A stretch of 41,370 nucleotides of DNA from Acidimicrobiia bacterium. Its GTDB lineage: Bacteria; Actinomycetota; Acidimicrobiia; Acidimicrobiales; JAHEJN01. Where the stretch lies: positions 1 through 41,370 of the forward strand of contig JAOTZB010000004.1 in the NCBI GenBank assembly GCA_029861625.1. The letters run 5' to 3'. Position numbers and translations under genes: made by a program. The notes under the pieces are model-generated. The model searched no databases. It saw nothing but the letters and a program-made list of their open reading frames with translations, and had not been told where the DNA came from. Below, one piece after another: positions 1 to 8,731 of this stretch. Each line of letters begins with the position of its first letter. The stretch's first letter is position 1.

Positions 1-76
1 AAACGGTCGGATGTGAGGTCGGGGTCTCGGATCCCGGGGCGCAACCCAGGTCGAGACGACGTGCCAGACTGGGCCC

Positions 77-1516
77 GTGATCCGCCCGACGCTCCCCGAT
101 GGACTCGTCGTGTTCGTGAAGCGAGACTGCGCCACCTGCGTGCTGGTCGAGCCGGTCCTCGCCGATCTCCGAGGGCGGGGCCGGAAGCTCACGGTGTACA
201 CCCAGGACGATCCGACCTTCCCCGACTCGGTCGAGTCGGTCGACGACACCTCGCTCGAGCTGTCGTGGCATCACGACATCGAGACGGTCCCGACGGTCAT
301 CGTCGTCGACGACGGGCACGAGACGACCAGGACCGTGGGGTGGGATCGAGAGCAGTGGGAGGCGCTCGTCGGCGAGGACGAGCTCGGGACCGATCTTCCC
401 GACTGGCGCCCGGGGTGCGGGTCACTCAGCGTCGACCCCGACCTCGCAACCGGGCTCGAAGTCCGGTTCGGCGGCTCGGTTCTGCGCAGCCGGCGGGTGG
501 AGATCGCCGGTGCCGAGGACGACTGGGAGGCACTCCACGACCGGGGCTGGAGCGACGGGCTCCCCGTGGTTCCCCCCACCGAGGAACGCGTGTTGCGAAT
601 GCTCCAGGGCACGACTCGCCGCCCGGACGAGGTGATGGCCACCGTTCCCCCCGACCTCGCCGACTGCACCGTCGAGAAGATCGCCGTCAACGCCGTGTTG
701 GCGGGATGCCGCCCCGAGTATCTCCCCGTTGTCATCGCTGCGGTCGAGGCGGCGTGCACCGACGAATTCAACATGCACGGGCTGTTGGCGACCACCATGC
801 CGACCGCGCCGGTGTTGATCGTGAACGGCCCGATCCGCAACCGCATCGGCATGAACGCGGGCATCAACGTGCTCGGACAGGGCAACCGGGCGAACTCGAC
901 CATCGGCCGGGCGTTGCAGTTGGTGATCCGCAACGTCGGCGGCGGCCGGCCCGGCGAGGTCGATCGGGCCACGCAGGGAAATCCGGCGAAGCTCGGGTTC
1001 TGCTTCCCCGAAGACGAGGAGGGATCGCCGTGGGAGTCGCTCGCCGTCGAGCGGGGCTTCTCGCCCGAGGCCGACACCGTCACCCTCTTCCCCGGTGAGG
1101 GACCGCGTTGTGTCGTCGATCAGCTCTCCCGTGACCCCCACGATCTCACTCGGTCGCTCGCTATGAACCTCCGAGCAACGACGCACCCCAAGCTGGCGAT
1201 GGCCTTCGACGCGATACTGGTGATCTCGCCCGAGCACGCGGCCCGGTACCGCGATGCCGGATGGTCGAAGGCGAGGTTCCGCGAGGAGCTCGATCAGTAC
1301 CTGCTGATGGACGCCGACGACATGATCCGAGGCGCACAGGGCGTCGCGGAAGGCGTACCCGTGGACTTCGCGGGCAGTCGGATCCCGAAGTTCAGGCCCG
1401 ACGGACTGCACATCGTGCATGCCGGAAGCGGTGCGGGGTTGTTCTCGATGATCATCGGCGGATGGGTCAACGGTGAAGTGGGCAGCAACTGCGTCACGAA
1501 GGAGATCCCGACATGA
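77..1516 (+). CDS. Thioredoxin-like domain (CATC motif) fused to a conserved UGSC-associated domain
   Basis: 479 aa, GTG start; N-terminus VFVKRDCATCVLVEPVLADL...VPTVIVVDD is thioredoxin/glutaredoxin-like with CxxC; C-terminal ~330 aa (GWSDGLPVVPPTEERV...GNRANSTIGRA) is a separate domain; stop overlaps the next start (ATGA at 1513-1516). Confidence 0.8.
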   Translation: MIRPTLPDGLVVFVKRDCATCVLVEPVLADLRGRGRKLTVYTQDDPTFPDSVESVDDTSLELSWHHDIETVPTVIVVDDGHETTRTVGWDREQWEALVGEDELGTDLPDWRPGCGSLSVDPDLATGLEVRFGGSVLRSRRVEIAGAEDDWEALHDRGWSDGLPVVPPTEERVLRMLQGTTRRPDEVMATVPPDLADCTVEKIAVNAVLAGCRPEYLPVVIAAVEAACTDEFNMHGLLATTMPTAPVLIVNGPIRNRIGMNAGINVLGQGNRANSTIGRALQLVIRNVGGGRPGEVDRATQGNPAKLGFCFPEDEEGSPWESLAVERGFSPEADTVTLFPGEGPRCVVDQLSRDPHDLTRSLAMNLRATTHPKLAMAFDAILVISPEHAARYRDAGWSKARFREELDQYLLMDADDMIRGAQGVAEGVPVDFAGSRIPKFRPDGLHIVHAGSGAGLFSMIIGGWVNGEVGSNCVTKEIPT

Positions 1517-2031
1517 GCCTCACGGTCCTCGATCCGACCAACGAAACTGCGCCGGCGGTGCGCCCGAAGGTGAAACGACCCGCAGCTCTCGATGGCCTCA
1601 CCGTCGGGCTGCTCGACATCTCCAAACCACGTGGCGATGTCTTCCTGAACCGCCTCGAGGACCGACTCGTCGAGCTCGGCGTTCGGGTCGAACGGTTCCG
1701 CAAGCCGACGTTCGCGAAGCCTGCGCCCGTCGACCTGCGGCATGAGATCGCCACGCGGTGCGATGTGGTCATCGAGGCGCTCGCCGATTGAGGGAGCTGC
1801 ACGTCGTGCAGTGTGCACGACATCAGCGATCTCGAGCGCCGCGGTGTGCCGGGCGTGTTCGTGGCGACGGTCGAGTTCGAGTCGGCTGCCGTGTCGCAGG
1901 CCAAGTCGCTCGGCTTCGATGCCGACTGGGTTCTCGTCGAGCACCCCATCCAGGACCGCACCGACGCGGAGATGGAGGTCATCGCCGACACGGCCATCGA
2001 CTCGCTGATCGCCGTCGTCACCACCGGCTGA
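1513..2031 (+). CDS. UGSC-family selenoprotein, in-frame UGA (1789-1791) read as selenocysteine, 172 aa
   Basis: ORF 1513-1791 and ORF 1813-2031 are in the same frame, separated only by one TGA; the join reads VVIEALAD-U-GSCTSCSVHDISDLERRGVPGVFVATVEF; AAGGAGAT SD upstream of ATG; ATGA overlap with upstream gene; hairpin just 3' of UGA. Confidence 0.88.
1792..1830 (+). promoter_or_regulatory. Candidate bacterial SECIS element
   Basis: Perfect 8-bp stem GTCGTGCA(1803-1810)/TGCACGAC(1814-1821) with GTG loop (or 7 bp with AGTGT loop); G within first two loop bases; loop begins about 18-19 nt after the UGA, within the usual bSECIS range. Confidence 0.7.
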
Positions 2032-2038
2032 CGAGCGG

Positions 2039-2947
2039 TCAGGCTCCCACCAGCGCAACGACACCGTCGTCGATGGTGACGAGCCCGTCGGCCCGCAACG
2101 AGTCGATGCACACTCGCACGCGGGCCACATCGTCCCAGCCGACCACGTCAGGAACGGCGGCGAGCGCGACCGGCCCCACCCGCAGGGCGCTCACGAGCCG
2201 GCCCCGGCCCTGGCGATCGGAGCCCTCGAATGTGGACTGCGGCGACGTCGTGGCTGCGGATCCGTGGGCCGGGTCGGGGCCGCGACCACGCCATCGACAC
2301 GCCATGTGCACTGGGCACTCGCGACAGCTCGGTGCTCGTTTCGTGCAGACGGTTGCGCCGAGGTCGAGCATCGCCTGATTCCACTGCCAGCCGGCTCGGG
2401 GCGGCACGAGGCTGTCAGCCGCGGCCTGGGCCTGCGTCGTCGTGAGCCGACTGCCGGCGAGGCGGGCCGCGATGCGGCCCACATTCGTATCAACGACTGC
2501 GACGTCTCGCTCGAATGCGAAGGCGAGCACGGCCCGCGCCGTATAGGGCCCGACGCCGGGGAGCCGCAGCAGTGCATCGAGGTCGTCGGGGAGCTTCCCG
2601 TCGTGCTCGTCGACCACCCGTGTCGCGCACCGATGCAGGAACACAGCTCGCCGGTTGTAGCCCAGCCCGTGCCACGCCCGCACGACATCCGCTCGTCGAG
2701 CCGCGGCGCAGGCCGCCGGGGTGGGGAAATGGTCCAGGAAGGCCAGATACCGTGGCACGACCCGCGCGACCTGGGTCTGTTGCAGCATCAGCTCGCTCAC
2801 CAGCACGGCCCATGGGTCTCGCGTGTTCCGCCACGGCAGATCCCGGCCCTGCTCGGCCACCCACCGGAGCAGTCCCCGGCGCATCGCCGCGATCTCGGGC
2901 TGCGGTCTCTTCGCCATCGCCTGGCTCCTCCGCTCGGGACCACACAT
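2039..2947 (-). CDS. mutY: A/G-specific adenine glycosylase (MutY-like, HhH-GPD with 4Fe-4S Cys cluster)
   Basis: LPWRNTRDPWAVLVSELMLQQTQVARVVPRY, LPGVGPYTARAVLAFAF...VDTNVGRI, C-x6-C-x2-C-x5-C; start may be internal Met at 2917. Confidence 0.9.
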   Translation of the reverse strand: MCGPERRSQAMAKRPQPEIAAMRRGLLRWVAEQGRDLPWRNTRDPWAVLVSELMLQQTQVARVVPRYLAFLDHFPTPAACAAARRADVVRAWHGLGYNRRAVFLHRCATRVVDEHDGKLPDDLDALLRLPGVGPYTARAVLAFAFERDVAVVDTNVGRIAARLAGSRLTTTQAQAAADSLVPPRAGWQWNQAMLDLGATVCTKRAPSCRECPVHMACRWRGRGPDPAHGSAATTSPQSTFEGSDRQGRGRLVSALRVGPVALAAVPDVVGWDDVARVRVCIDSLRADGLVTIDDGVVALVGA

Positions 2948-3026
2948 GCCGGCACGAACACTAGCGAGCGGGCGCCGATCGGGGGCCGGTGCGAGATCGG
3001 GCCGAAGACCGCGCGATCATCGACGA

Positions 3027-3302
3027 GTGCACCCGTTGCCGTACGCCATCGCCGCACGGATCATCGCGTGGCTCGCCGTGACGTCGTCGGCCGAGTCGGC
3101 CCAGGACGAGCCGAGCCAGGGCGGTGGCGGCGGCGACATCATCCCGAGGCCGAGCGAGGGTCGTGCTCCCGAGACACCGGGCGATCCCGGAGGCTGGCAA
3201 CAGCTCACCCTGCTGGCAGTCATCGTGATCGCCGTGGCGGTGATCCTCTACCTGGTGCGCCGCCAGGTGAAACAGGCGCAACGACTCCGAGATCTCACCT
3301 GA
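3027..3302 (+). CDS. Small single-pass membrane protein, hypothetical
   Basis: Tail of ORF 2721-3302; candidate GTG start at 3027; signal-like N-terminus, Gly/Pro linker, then LTLLAVIVIAVAVILYLVRRQVKQAQ TM segment. Confidence 0.5.
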   Translation: MHPLPYAIAARIIAWLAVTSSAESAQDEPSQGGGGGDIIPRPSEGRAPETPGDPGGWQQLTLLAVIVIAVAVILYLVRRQVKQAQRLRDLT

Positions 3303-3326
3303 CACGGTGGTGGGGACGGGCGACGG

Positions 3327-4559
3327 CTATTCGGCCGCGAGCGGCTCGATCGTCACCAGCTCGGTCGACACATCCAGCGCCCGGACGGCCTGGACGGTCC
3401 GTTCGTACGATGCCTCGAGCGCGGCGATCAAGCTGTCGGGGGTGGCCGGATCGGCGAGAGCCTGGGCCACGGGGATCACCTCGTAGGTGCTGCGGTCGAC
3501 GAAGGTGGGCGTGATATGGGCAGCGGTGGCGGCGAACACGCCTGGTGACACCTCGTCGACGGTCACCTCGAAGATCATGCCGTCCTGGGTCCCGGCCGGA
3601 CACGAGCTGCACGACTGAGGCGACTGGTTCGACAAGAAGTTGCCGAGCCCGTAGAGCACCAGCTCGCCGTCGATGACCTCGGCCGGCTGTATGACGTGAA
3701 CGTGCGCGCCGACGATCATATCGATGTCGGGTGATGCGAGGAACGTGCTGGCGAGCTCGGTCTGATCTGCGCTCGGCGCCTGCTGGTACTCGTTCCCCCA
3801 CTGGATGTTCAGGACCACGAAGTCGGCTCCGGCCGCCCGAGCTGCGGCGGCCTGGGCCAGGACGGCGTCGACGGTCGTCACGTTGACCGACCACGGCGCG
3901 TCGGCGGGAATCGGGATTCCGTTTGTGCCGTAGGTGAACGACAGCTGCCCGATTCCAACGCCCCCGACGTCGTAGATCGTCGGCGTGGTTGCCTCGACCT
4001 CGCTCCGAGCGGTGCCGGAATGGGCGAGCCCGGCCCGATCGAGCATGTCGAGGGTCTCGGTCACGCCGGTGAGACCCTTGTCGAGCGCATGGTTCGACGC
4101 GACCGAGCACCCGTCCCAGCCGGCCTCGGCCACCGCGGTGGCGAGGTCACCCGGCGCATTGAAGATCGGGAAGCCGCTCAGGTTCGTGTTGTCGGCGCTG
4201 AGAGGCGTCTCCTGGTGACAGATGGCCAGGTCGACCTCCTGCAAGATCGGAGCAACCAACGCGAACATCGGTCGGTAGTCGTACACCAGCGACTCGGTGC
4301 CGTTCTGGCGGGCCTGCTCGATCACGCCCCCGTGGCTCAGGAGATCACCCGTGAACGCCAGGGTGACCGATCTCGGCGGCTCGGGAGTCGGCGTCGGTGT
4401 GGGCGCGGGAGTCGGCGTGGGTTCGGGGATCGGGGTGGCTGTCGGTGCAGCAACAGCGAGCTCGGCAACCTCGTCGACCTCGTCGCCCGAGGTCAAGGCG
4501 ATGAGGACCGCGAACCCGACGATCATCGCGGCCACGAACGCTCCCAGCCGTCCCATCAT
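3327..4559 (-). CDS. CapA family protein (PGA_cap metallophosphatase-like)
   Basis: N-terminal TM anchor, Pro/Thr linker, SVTLAFTGDLLSHGGV, CHQETPLS, ASNHALDKGLTGVTETLDML, VGAHVHVIQPAEVIDGELVLYGLGNFLSNQ. Confidence 0.9.
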   Translation of the reverse strand: MMGRLGAFVAAMIVGFAVLIALTSGDEVDEVAELAVAAPTATPIPEPTPTPAPTPTPTPEPPRSVTLAFTGDLLSHGGVIEQARQNGTESLVYDYRPMFALVAPILQEVDLAICHQETPLSADNTNLSGFPIFNAPGDLATAVAEAGWDGCSVASNHALDKGLTGVTETLDMLDRAGLAHSGTARSEVEATTPTIYDVGGVGIGQLSFTYGTNGIPIPADAPWSVNVTTVDAVLAQAAAARAAGADFVVLNIQWGNEYQQAPSADQTELASTFLASPDIDMIVGAHVHVIQPAEVIDGELVLYGLGNFLSNQSPQSCSSCPAGTQDGMIFEVTVDEVSPGVFAATAAHITPTFVDRSTYEVIPVAQALADPATPDSLIAALEASYERTVQAVRALDVSTELVTIEPLAAE

Positions 4560-4683
4560 GCAACCGTGCTACCAGACCAGAGCCACCCGGGCGCGGCATA
4601 CCCCACCGATCCCCCACCGTTCTGGGCGCGTCCTGTCGCCCCCACCGTCACGAAACGCGACCAGAACGGGTTGGTGCGGTGGT

Positions 4684-5499
4684 TCAGAGCGCGATGCCGT
4701 CGTTGGCACCGAAGAGCTCGGGCACGATCGGACAGTCGGTGTGGCGCCGAGCCGACTCGGGCGCCTCGGGACCCTCGGGGCCGATCACGCACGTGACCAG
4801 CTCGAGCGCGACGCGCTCGTCATCGGCCTCCCACGGTTCACGCAACGACGCGTGGAGTCGGCGTTCGAGCGCGCTCCACATCCGAGTCGGGAGGTGCCGG
4901 CCCACGCCGGCGACCATCCATGTCTCGGTCGTGGTCGTGGCGGCAACCGCAGCGGCCGCCAGCGAACCCACGACCGCGACAGCGTGATCGGGCCCGAGGG
5001 CCGAGGCCTCGACCACCAACACATCGGACGCGGCCACCGCTGCACCCAACCCACCGATCGGGACGTCGGCACAGTCGAGCTCGTTGAGCTCGAGCCGGCG
5101 AACGAACCCACTCCCCTCCCCCGCGACATCGACCACGAGAACGTCGAGATCGGCGCGCGACACGAGCGCGTCGGCTGCGAGGTCGGGCCACCCGAGGATG
5201 CAGATCGTGGCGTCGGACGGGAGCGCCCGAGCCAGCTCATCGGGCGTGGGGTCGTCGGTGATGCGACGAACGGCATCACGGCCGGCGGCGCGGGCGTCGG
5301 GAGCGGCCAACATGTTCGCGGCAAGCCACAGCAGCGGCCCCGACGTGGGTTGGCGAGCCAGCATGCGGCGACATGCCGTGAGCAACCCGTTCGGGTCGTC
5401 GGCGAAGGCCGACAGGGCTGCCGCGGTCTCCTGCACCAGCAGGGCCTGGGGCGCACCCGAGGAACGGGCGACGTGACGGAGGCGTTCGACCGGGTGCAT
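4684..5499 (-). CDS. eIF-2B alpha/beta/delta-like conserved protein
   Basis: 271 aa; Rossmann-like C-terminal half with ASDVLVVEASALGPDHAVAVVGSLAAAAVA resembling the eIF2B/MtnA D-x-GAD-x-hhxxG pattern. Confidence 0.55.
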   Translation of the reverse strand: MHPVERLRHVARSSGAPQALLVQETAAALSAFADDPNGLLTACRRMLARQPTSGPLLWLAANMLAAPDARAAGRDAVRRITDDPTPDELARALPSDATICILGWPDLAADALVSRADLDVLVVDVAGEGSGFVRRLELNELDCADVPIGGLGAAVAASDVLVVEASALGPDHAVAVVGSLAAAAVAATTTTETWMVAGVGRHLPTRMWSALERRLHASLREPWEADDERVALELVTCVIGPEGPEAPESARRHTDCPIVPELFGANDGIAL

Positions 5500-5552
5500 T
5501 CAGTCGACGTTAGAACATCGCGCCCCGACACCCACTCGGCGCGGCACGGCCA

Positions 5553-6827
5553 TCACCCGAGCAACCGGAGGCGCAAGGCATTGAGCGTGTTGATCGTCGT
5601 GAACTGTCGGATGCGTTCCCGGTCGAAGGGCATCACGACGACCGACGCTTCGATCGCGCCATCGACACAGGTTGCCGACCAGACCGTTCCGGGCTCGACA
5701 CCTTCCTGCGGGGCCGGTCCGGCAACGCCGGTGACGGCCACCGAACAGCTGGCACCGAGCACATCGCATGCCCCGGCGGCCATCGCCCGCACAGCGGCCT
5801 CGGAGACGACCGGGCCCTCGGGCACACCGAGCACCTGGTACTTCACCTCGCTGGCATAGGCCACAACCGAACCTCGATAGACGTCACTGGCGCCCGGCAC
5901 GGCTGTGAGGCGCGCACCGATCAACCCGCCGGTCAACGACTCGGCGGTGGCGAGGGTTCGGCCCGATTTCCGACACAGGTCGAGCACCGCGTGTTCCATC
6001 GTCTCGTCGTCGACGCCGAAGACGATCTCGTCGCCGATGATGGACCGCACCCGTTGCTCCTCGAGCTCGATGAGCTCGTCGACGAGCGGTTCGGATTCGG
6101 CCTTGGCCGTGAGCCGCACCTTCAAGCCCTCCCAGCCGCTCGCGAGGAACGCAATCGTGATGCCACCGTCGCGGTCGAGTCGTTGGATCTCGTCGTGGAG
6201 CGTCTCGGCGAGGCCTGACTCGGACCGGCCCCAGGTGCGGAGCGTCCGGCTCTTGATGATCGACGTGATGCCTGCCCGCTCCTGGAGGTCGGGGAGGACG
6301 CCGTCGCTGACCATCTGCATCATCTCCCATGGCACGCCCGGCACCGCGTAGATGACCTGATCGCCGACCGGACAGATCAGCCCGGGCGCTGTGCCCGGCA
6401 TGGCCGGATTCACCCGAGCGCCGACCGGGACTTCGGCCTGACGGAGATTGTTGGCGGGCATGTCGCGACCTCGCGCGCCGAACATCGCCCGGATGCGGTC
6501 GACGATCTCCTCGTCGCGCCGGAGTGGCACACCCATGACATCGGCGATGACATCGCGGGTGATGTCGTCCTGGGTGGGGCCGAGCCCTCCACACATGATG
6601 ACTGCGTCGCTCCTCGACAGCGCCAGCTCGATCGCAGCCCGGATGCGCTCGTGGTTGTCACCGACCTTCACCTGGTAGTGGGAGTCGATCCCGGCGAGTG
6701 CGAGCTGCTCGCCGATCCACGATGAGTTCGTGTCGACGACCTGGCCGAGCAACAGCTCCGAGCCGACGGCGATCACCTCACATCTCACGGACGCCGACCC
6801 TAGTGCTGTGCCGATCGGAACGGTCAC
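5553..6827 (-). CDS. cinA: CinA family nicotinamide mononucleotide deamidase-related protein
   Basis: VRCEVIAVGSELLLGQVVDTNSSWIGEQLA, GGLGPTQDDITRDVIA, C-terminal LATAESLTGGLIGARLTAVPGAS; likely start is the internal GTG near 6788. Confidence 0.93.
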   Translation of the reverse strand: MTVPIGTALGSASVRCEVIAVGSELLLGQVVDTNSSWIGEQLALAGIDSHYQVKVGDNHERIRAAIELALSRSDAVIMCGGLGPTQDDITRDVIADVMGVPLRRDEEIVDRIRAMFGARGRDMPANNLRQAEVPVGARVNPAMPGTAPGLICPVGDQVIYAVPGVPWEMMQMVSDGVLPDLQERAGITSIIKSRTLRTWGRSESGLAETLHDEIQRLDRDGGITIAFLASGWEGLKVRLTAKAESEPLVDELIELEEQRVRSIIGDEIVFGVDDETMEHAVLDLCRKSGRTLATAESLTGGLIGARLTAVPGASDVYRGSVVAYASEVKYQVLGVPEGPVVSEAAVRAMAAGACDVLGASCSVAVTGVAGPAPQEGVEPGTVWSATCVDGAIEASVVVMPFDRERIRQFTTINTLNALRLRLLG

Positions 6828-6866
6828 TCACCACCTCACAGCGGCTTGGCGCTCTGGAGCCGCAGG

Positions 6867-7448
6867 TCAACCGCCGCGAGCGCTCGTCGCACCACGGCCA
6901 TCGCGCACGTACTGCGCGCCGGTCACGACGGTGACAATCACTGCGACCCACCAGAACGCATCGACGAACCCCTGTGAGGTCTCCAGCGTCGGCATGGTCG
7001 CGGCTGCCAGCGCAAGACCCTGTAGCAGGGTCTTGTACTTCGCCGAGCGGCGCGCCGGCATGGCGAGGTCGCGCTGCGCCCAGTAGATGCGAAGTCCGCT
7101 GATGCCGAGCTCGCGGGCTGCGACGATCGCGACCGGCAGCCAGTGCAGGCGATCGACGGCAACGAGCGAGAAGGCGACACCCAACACGACCACCTTGTCG
7201 GCGAACGGGTCGAGGAACGCGCCGGAGCGGCTGACCGAACCGGTCCGGCGGGCGATGGGTCCGTCGAGGTAGTCGGTCACACCGAACAGCCAGCCCATGC
7301 TGAACGCCAGCCACGATGTCCCCGATGTGGCCTCGGCGTCGAGGATGACGAGGAACAGCAGCGGCGACAGGACGATTCGGCTGATCGTCAAGAGGTTCGC
7401 GGGCGACGCCAGGCCCGCGATCGAATTGGAGTGCGCCGTGTTCGTCAC
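6867..7448 (-). CDS. pgsA: CDP-diacylglycerol--glycerol-3-phosphate 3-phosphatidyltransferase
   Basis: CDP-alcohol phosphotransferase motif DYLDGPIARRTGSVSRSGAFLDPFADKV; overlaps rimO stop. Confidence 0.92.
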   Translation of the reverse strand: MTNTAHSNSIAGLASPANLLTISRIVLSPLLFLVILDAEATSGTSWLAFSMGWLFGVTDYLDGPIARRTGSVSRSGAFLDPFADKVVVLGVAFSLVAVDRLHWLPVAIVAARELGISGLRIYWAQRDLAMPARRSAKYKTLLQGLALAAATMPTLETSQGFVDAFWWVAVIVTVVTGAQYVRDGRGATSARGG

Positions 7449-8683
7449 GCGGCCTCCAGGTCGGGGCCGACCGCTCCCGACACCGTGAGCGAACAGAACG
7501 AACCCGGCTCGAGGTGGCCGGGTACACGCACGATGCCATCGATCTCGGGCGCCTCGCGATAGGTTCGACCGATCCCGGGCTCATCCACGAGTACTTCGAC
7601 CCGCCGGCCGAGAAGTTCGTCACGTTTCACCGCAGTGATCGAGTCCTGGATCTCCTGGAGCTCGCGGAGGCGCTGCTGCACGAGTCCGGGCTCGACGACA
7701 CCGTCGAGATCTGCTGCGTAGGTCCCGGCCTCGAGCGAGTAGGCGAAAAAGCCGCACCAGTCGAGCTCGGCCTCGGTCACGAACGCCAGCAGCTCGTCGT
7801 GATCGCTCTCGGTCTCGCCGGGGTACCCGACGATGAAGTTCGACCGGAACGTCGCCTCCGGCGCGAGCTCTCGGATCGTCGCGATGCGCTCCCGGAACCG
7901 GTCGCCGTTCCCCCACCGGCGCATTCGGCGCATCAGCGGTGCCGAGACGTGCTGGAGCGAGAGGTCGAAATACGCAACGCCGGTCGCGAGGATGGTGTCG
8001 ACGAGTCGGTCGTCGAGCTCGGAGGGGTACAGGTACAGGAGCCGAACCCAACGAACCCGCTCCGTGACCGCCTGGACGAGCGGGACGATGGTCTTGTCGC
8101 CGACACCCTGATCGCGCCCGAACGACGCCAGATCCTGCGCAACGAGCACGATCTCCTCCACGCCGAGCCGATCGACCTCGGCGAGAATCGAGTCGATCGT
8201 GCGAGATCGCTGCGGACCGCGGAAGCTCGGAATGGCGCAGAAGCCGCACTTGCGATCACAGCCTTCGGCGATCTTCACATAGGCCCATGGAGCCGTGGCC
8301 GGCGGGCGGGGCAGCTCGAGCAGGTCGAAGCTGGGCACAGCCGGCGCCGGCTTGGGCCCGAGTGACACCGGCACGCCGAACCCGGCAACCGCATCGGCCT
8401 CGGGCAACGCCGTGGCCAGGTCGTGACCGTACCGCTCGGCCAGACAACCTGTGACGACGAGCTCAGCGCCGTCGCGGCGTCGCTCGCCGAGCGTCAGGAC
8501 GGTGTCGATCGACTCTTGTCGTGCCTCCTCGATGAAGGCACAGGTGTTGACGACCACGAGATCGGCGGCGGCCGCTGAGGATGCCGGGACGAGTCCGTCG
8601 GCCAGCAGCGTGCCGACGAGCTTGTCGGAGTCGACCTGGTTCTTCGGACACCCGAGTGTTTCGATCCAGAATTCGCGTGTCAC
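7445..8683 (-). CDS. rimO: Ribosomal protein S12 methylthiotransferase RimO (radical SAM)
   Basis: FWIETLGCPKNQVDSD, NTCAFIEEARQESID, radical SAM CDRKCGFC, C-terminal TRAM-like domain. Confidence 0.95.
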   Translation of the reverse strand: MTREFWIETLGCPKNQVDSDKLVGTLLADGLVPASSAAAADLVVVNTCAFIEEARQESIDTVLTLGERRRDGAELVVTGCLAERYGHDLATALPEADAVAGFGVPVSLGPKPAPAVPSFDLLELPRPPATAPWAYVKIAEGCDRKCGFCAIPSFRGPQRSRTIDSILAEVDRLGVEEIVLVAQDLASFGRDQGVGDKTIVPLVQAVTERVRWVRLLYLYPSELDDRLVDTILATGVAYFDLSLQHVSAPLMRRMRRWGNGDRFRERIATIRELAPEATFRSNFIVGYPGETESDHDELLAFVTEAELDWCGFFAYSLEAGTYAADLDGVVEPGLVQQRLRELQEIQDSITAVKRDELLGRRVEVLVDEPGIGRTYREAPEIDGIVRVPGHLEPGSFCSLTVSGAVGPDLEAA

Positions 8684-8731
8684 CGGACCAGGCTAGTGCG
8701 CTTCCCGGGAAGTGTCGTGAGGCGCGCCGAG

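Noticed and set aside
1513-1791. Truncated pseudogene interpretation of the 92-aa ORF
   Set aside because: Downstream frame is conserved-looking, UGSC motif spans the TGA, and a SECIS-like hairpin follows
4375-4450. Repeat-like tract in the CapA gene
   Set aside because: Encodes an ordinary Pro/Thr linker (PTPTPAPTPTPTPEPP) between membrane anchor and catalytic domain
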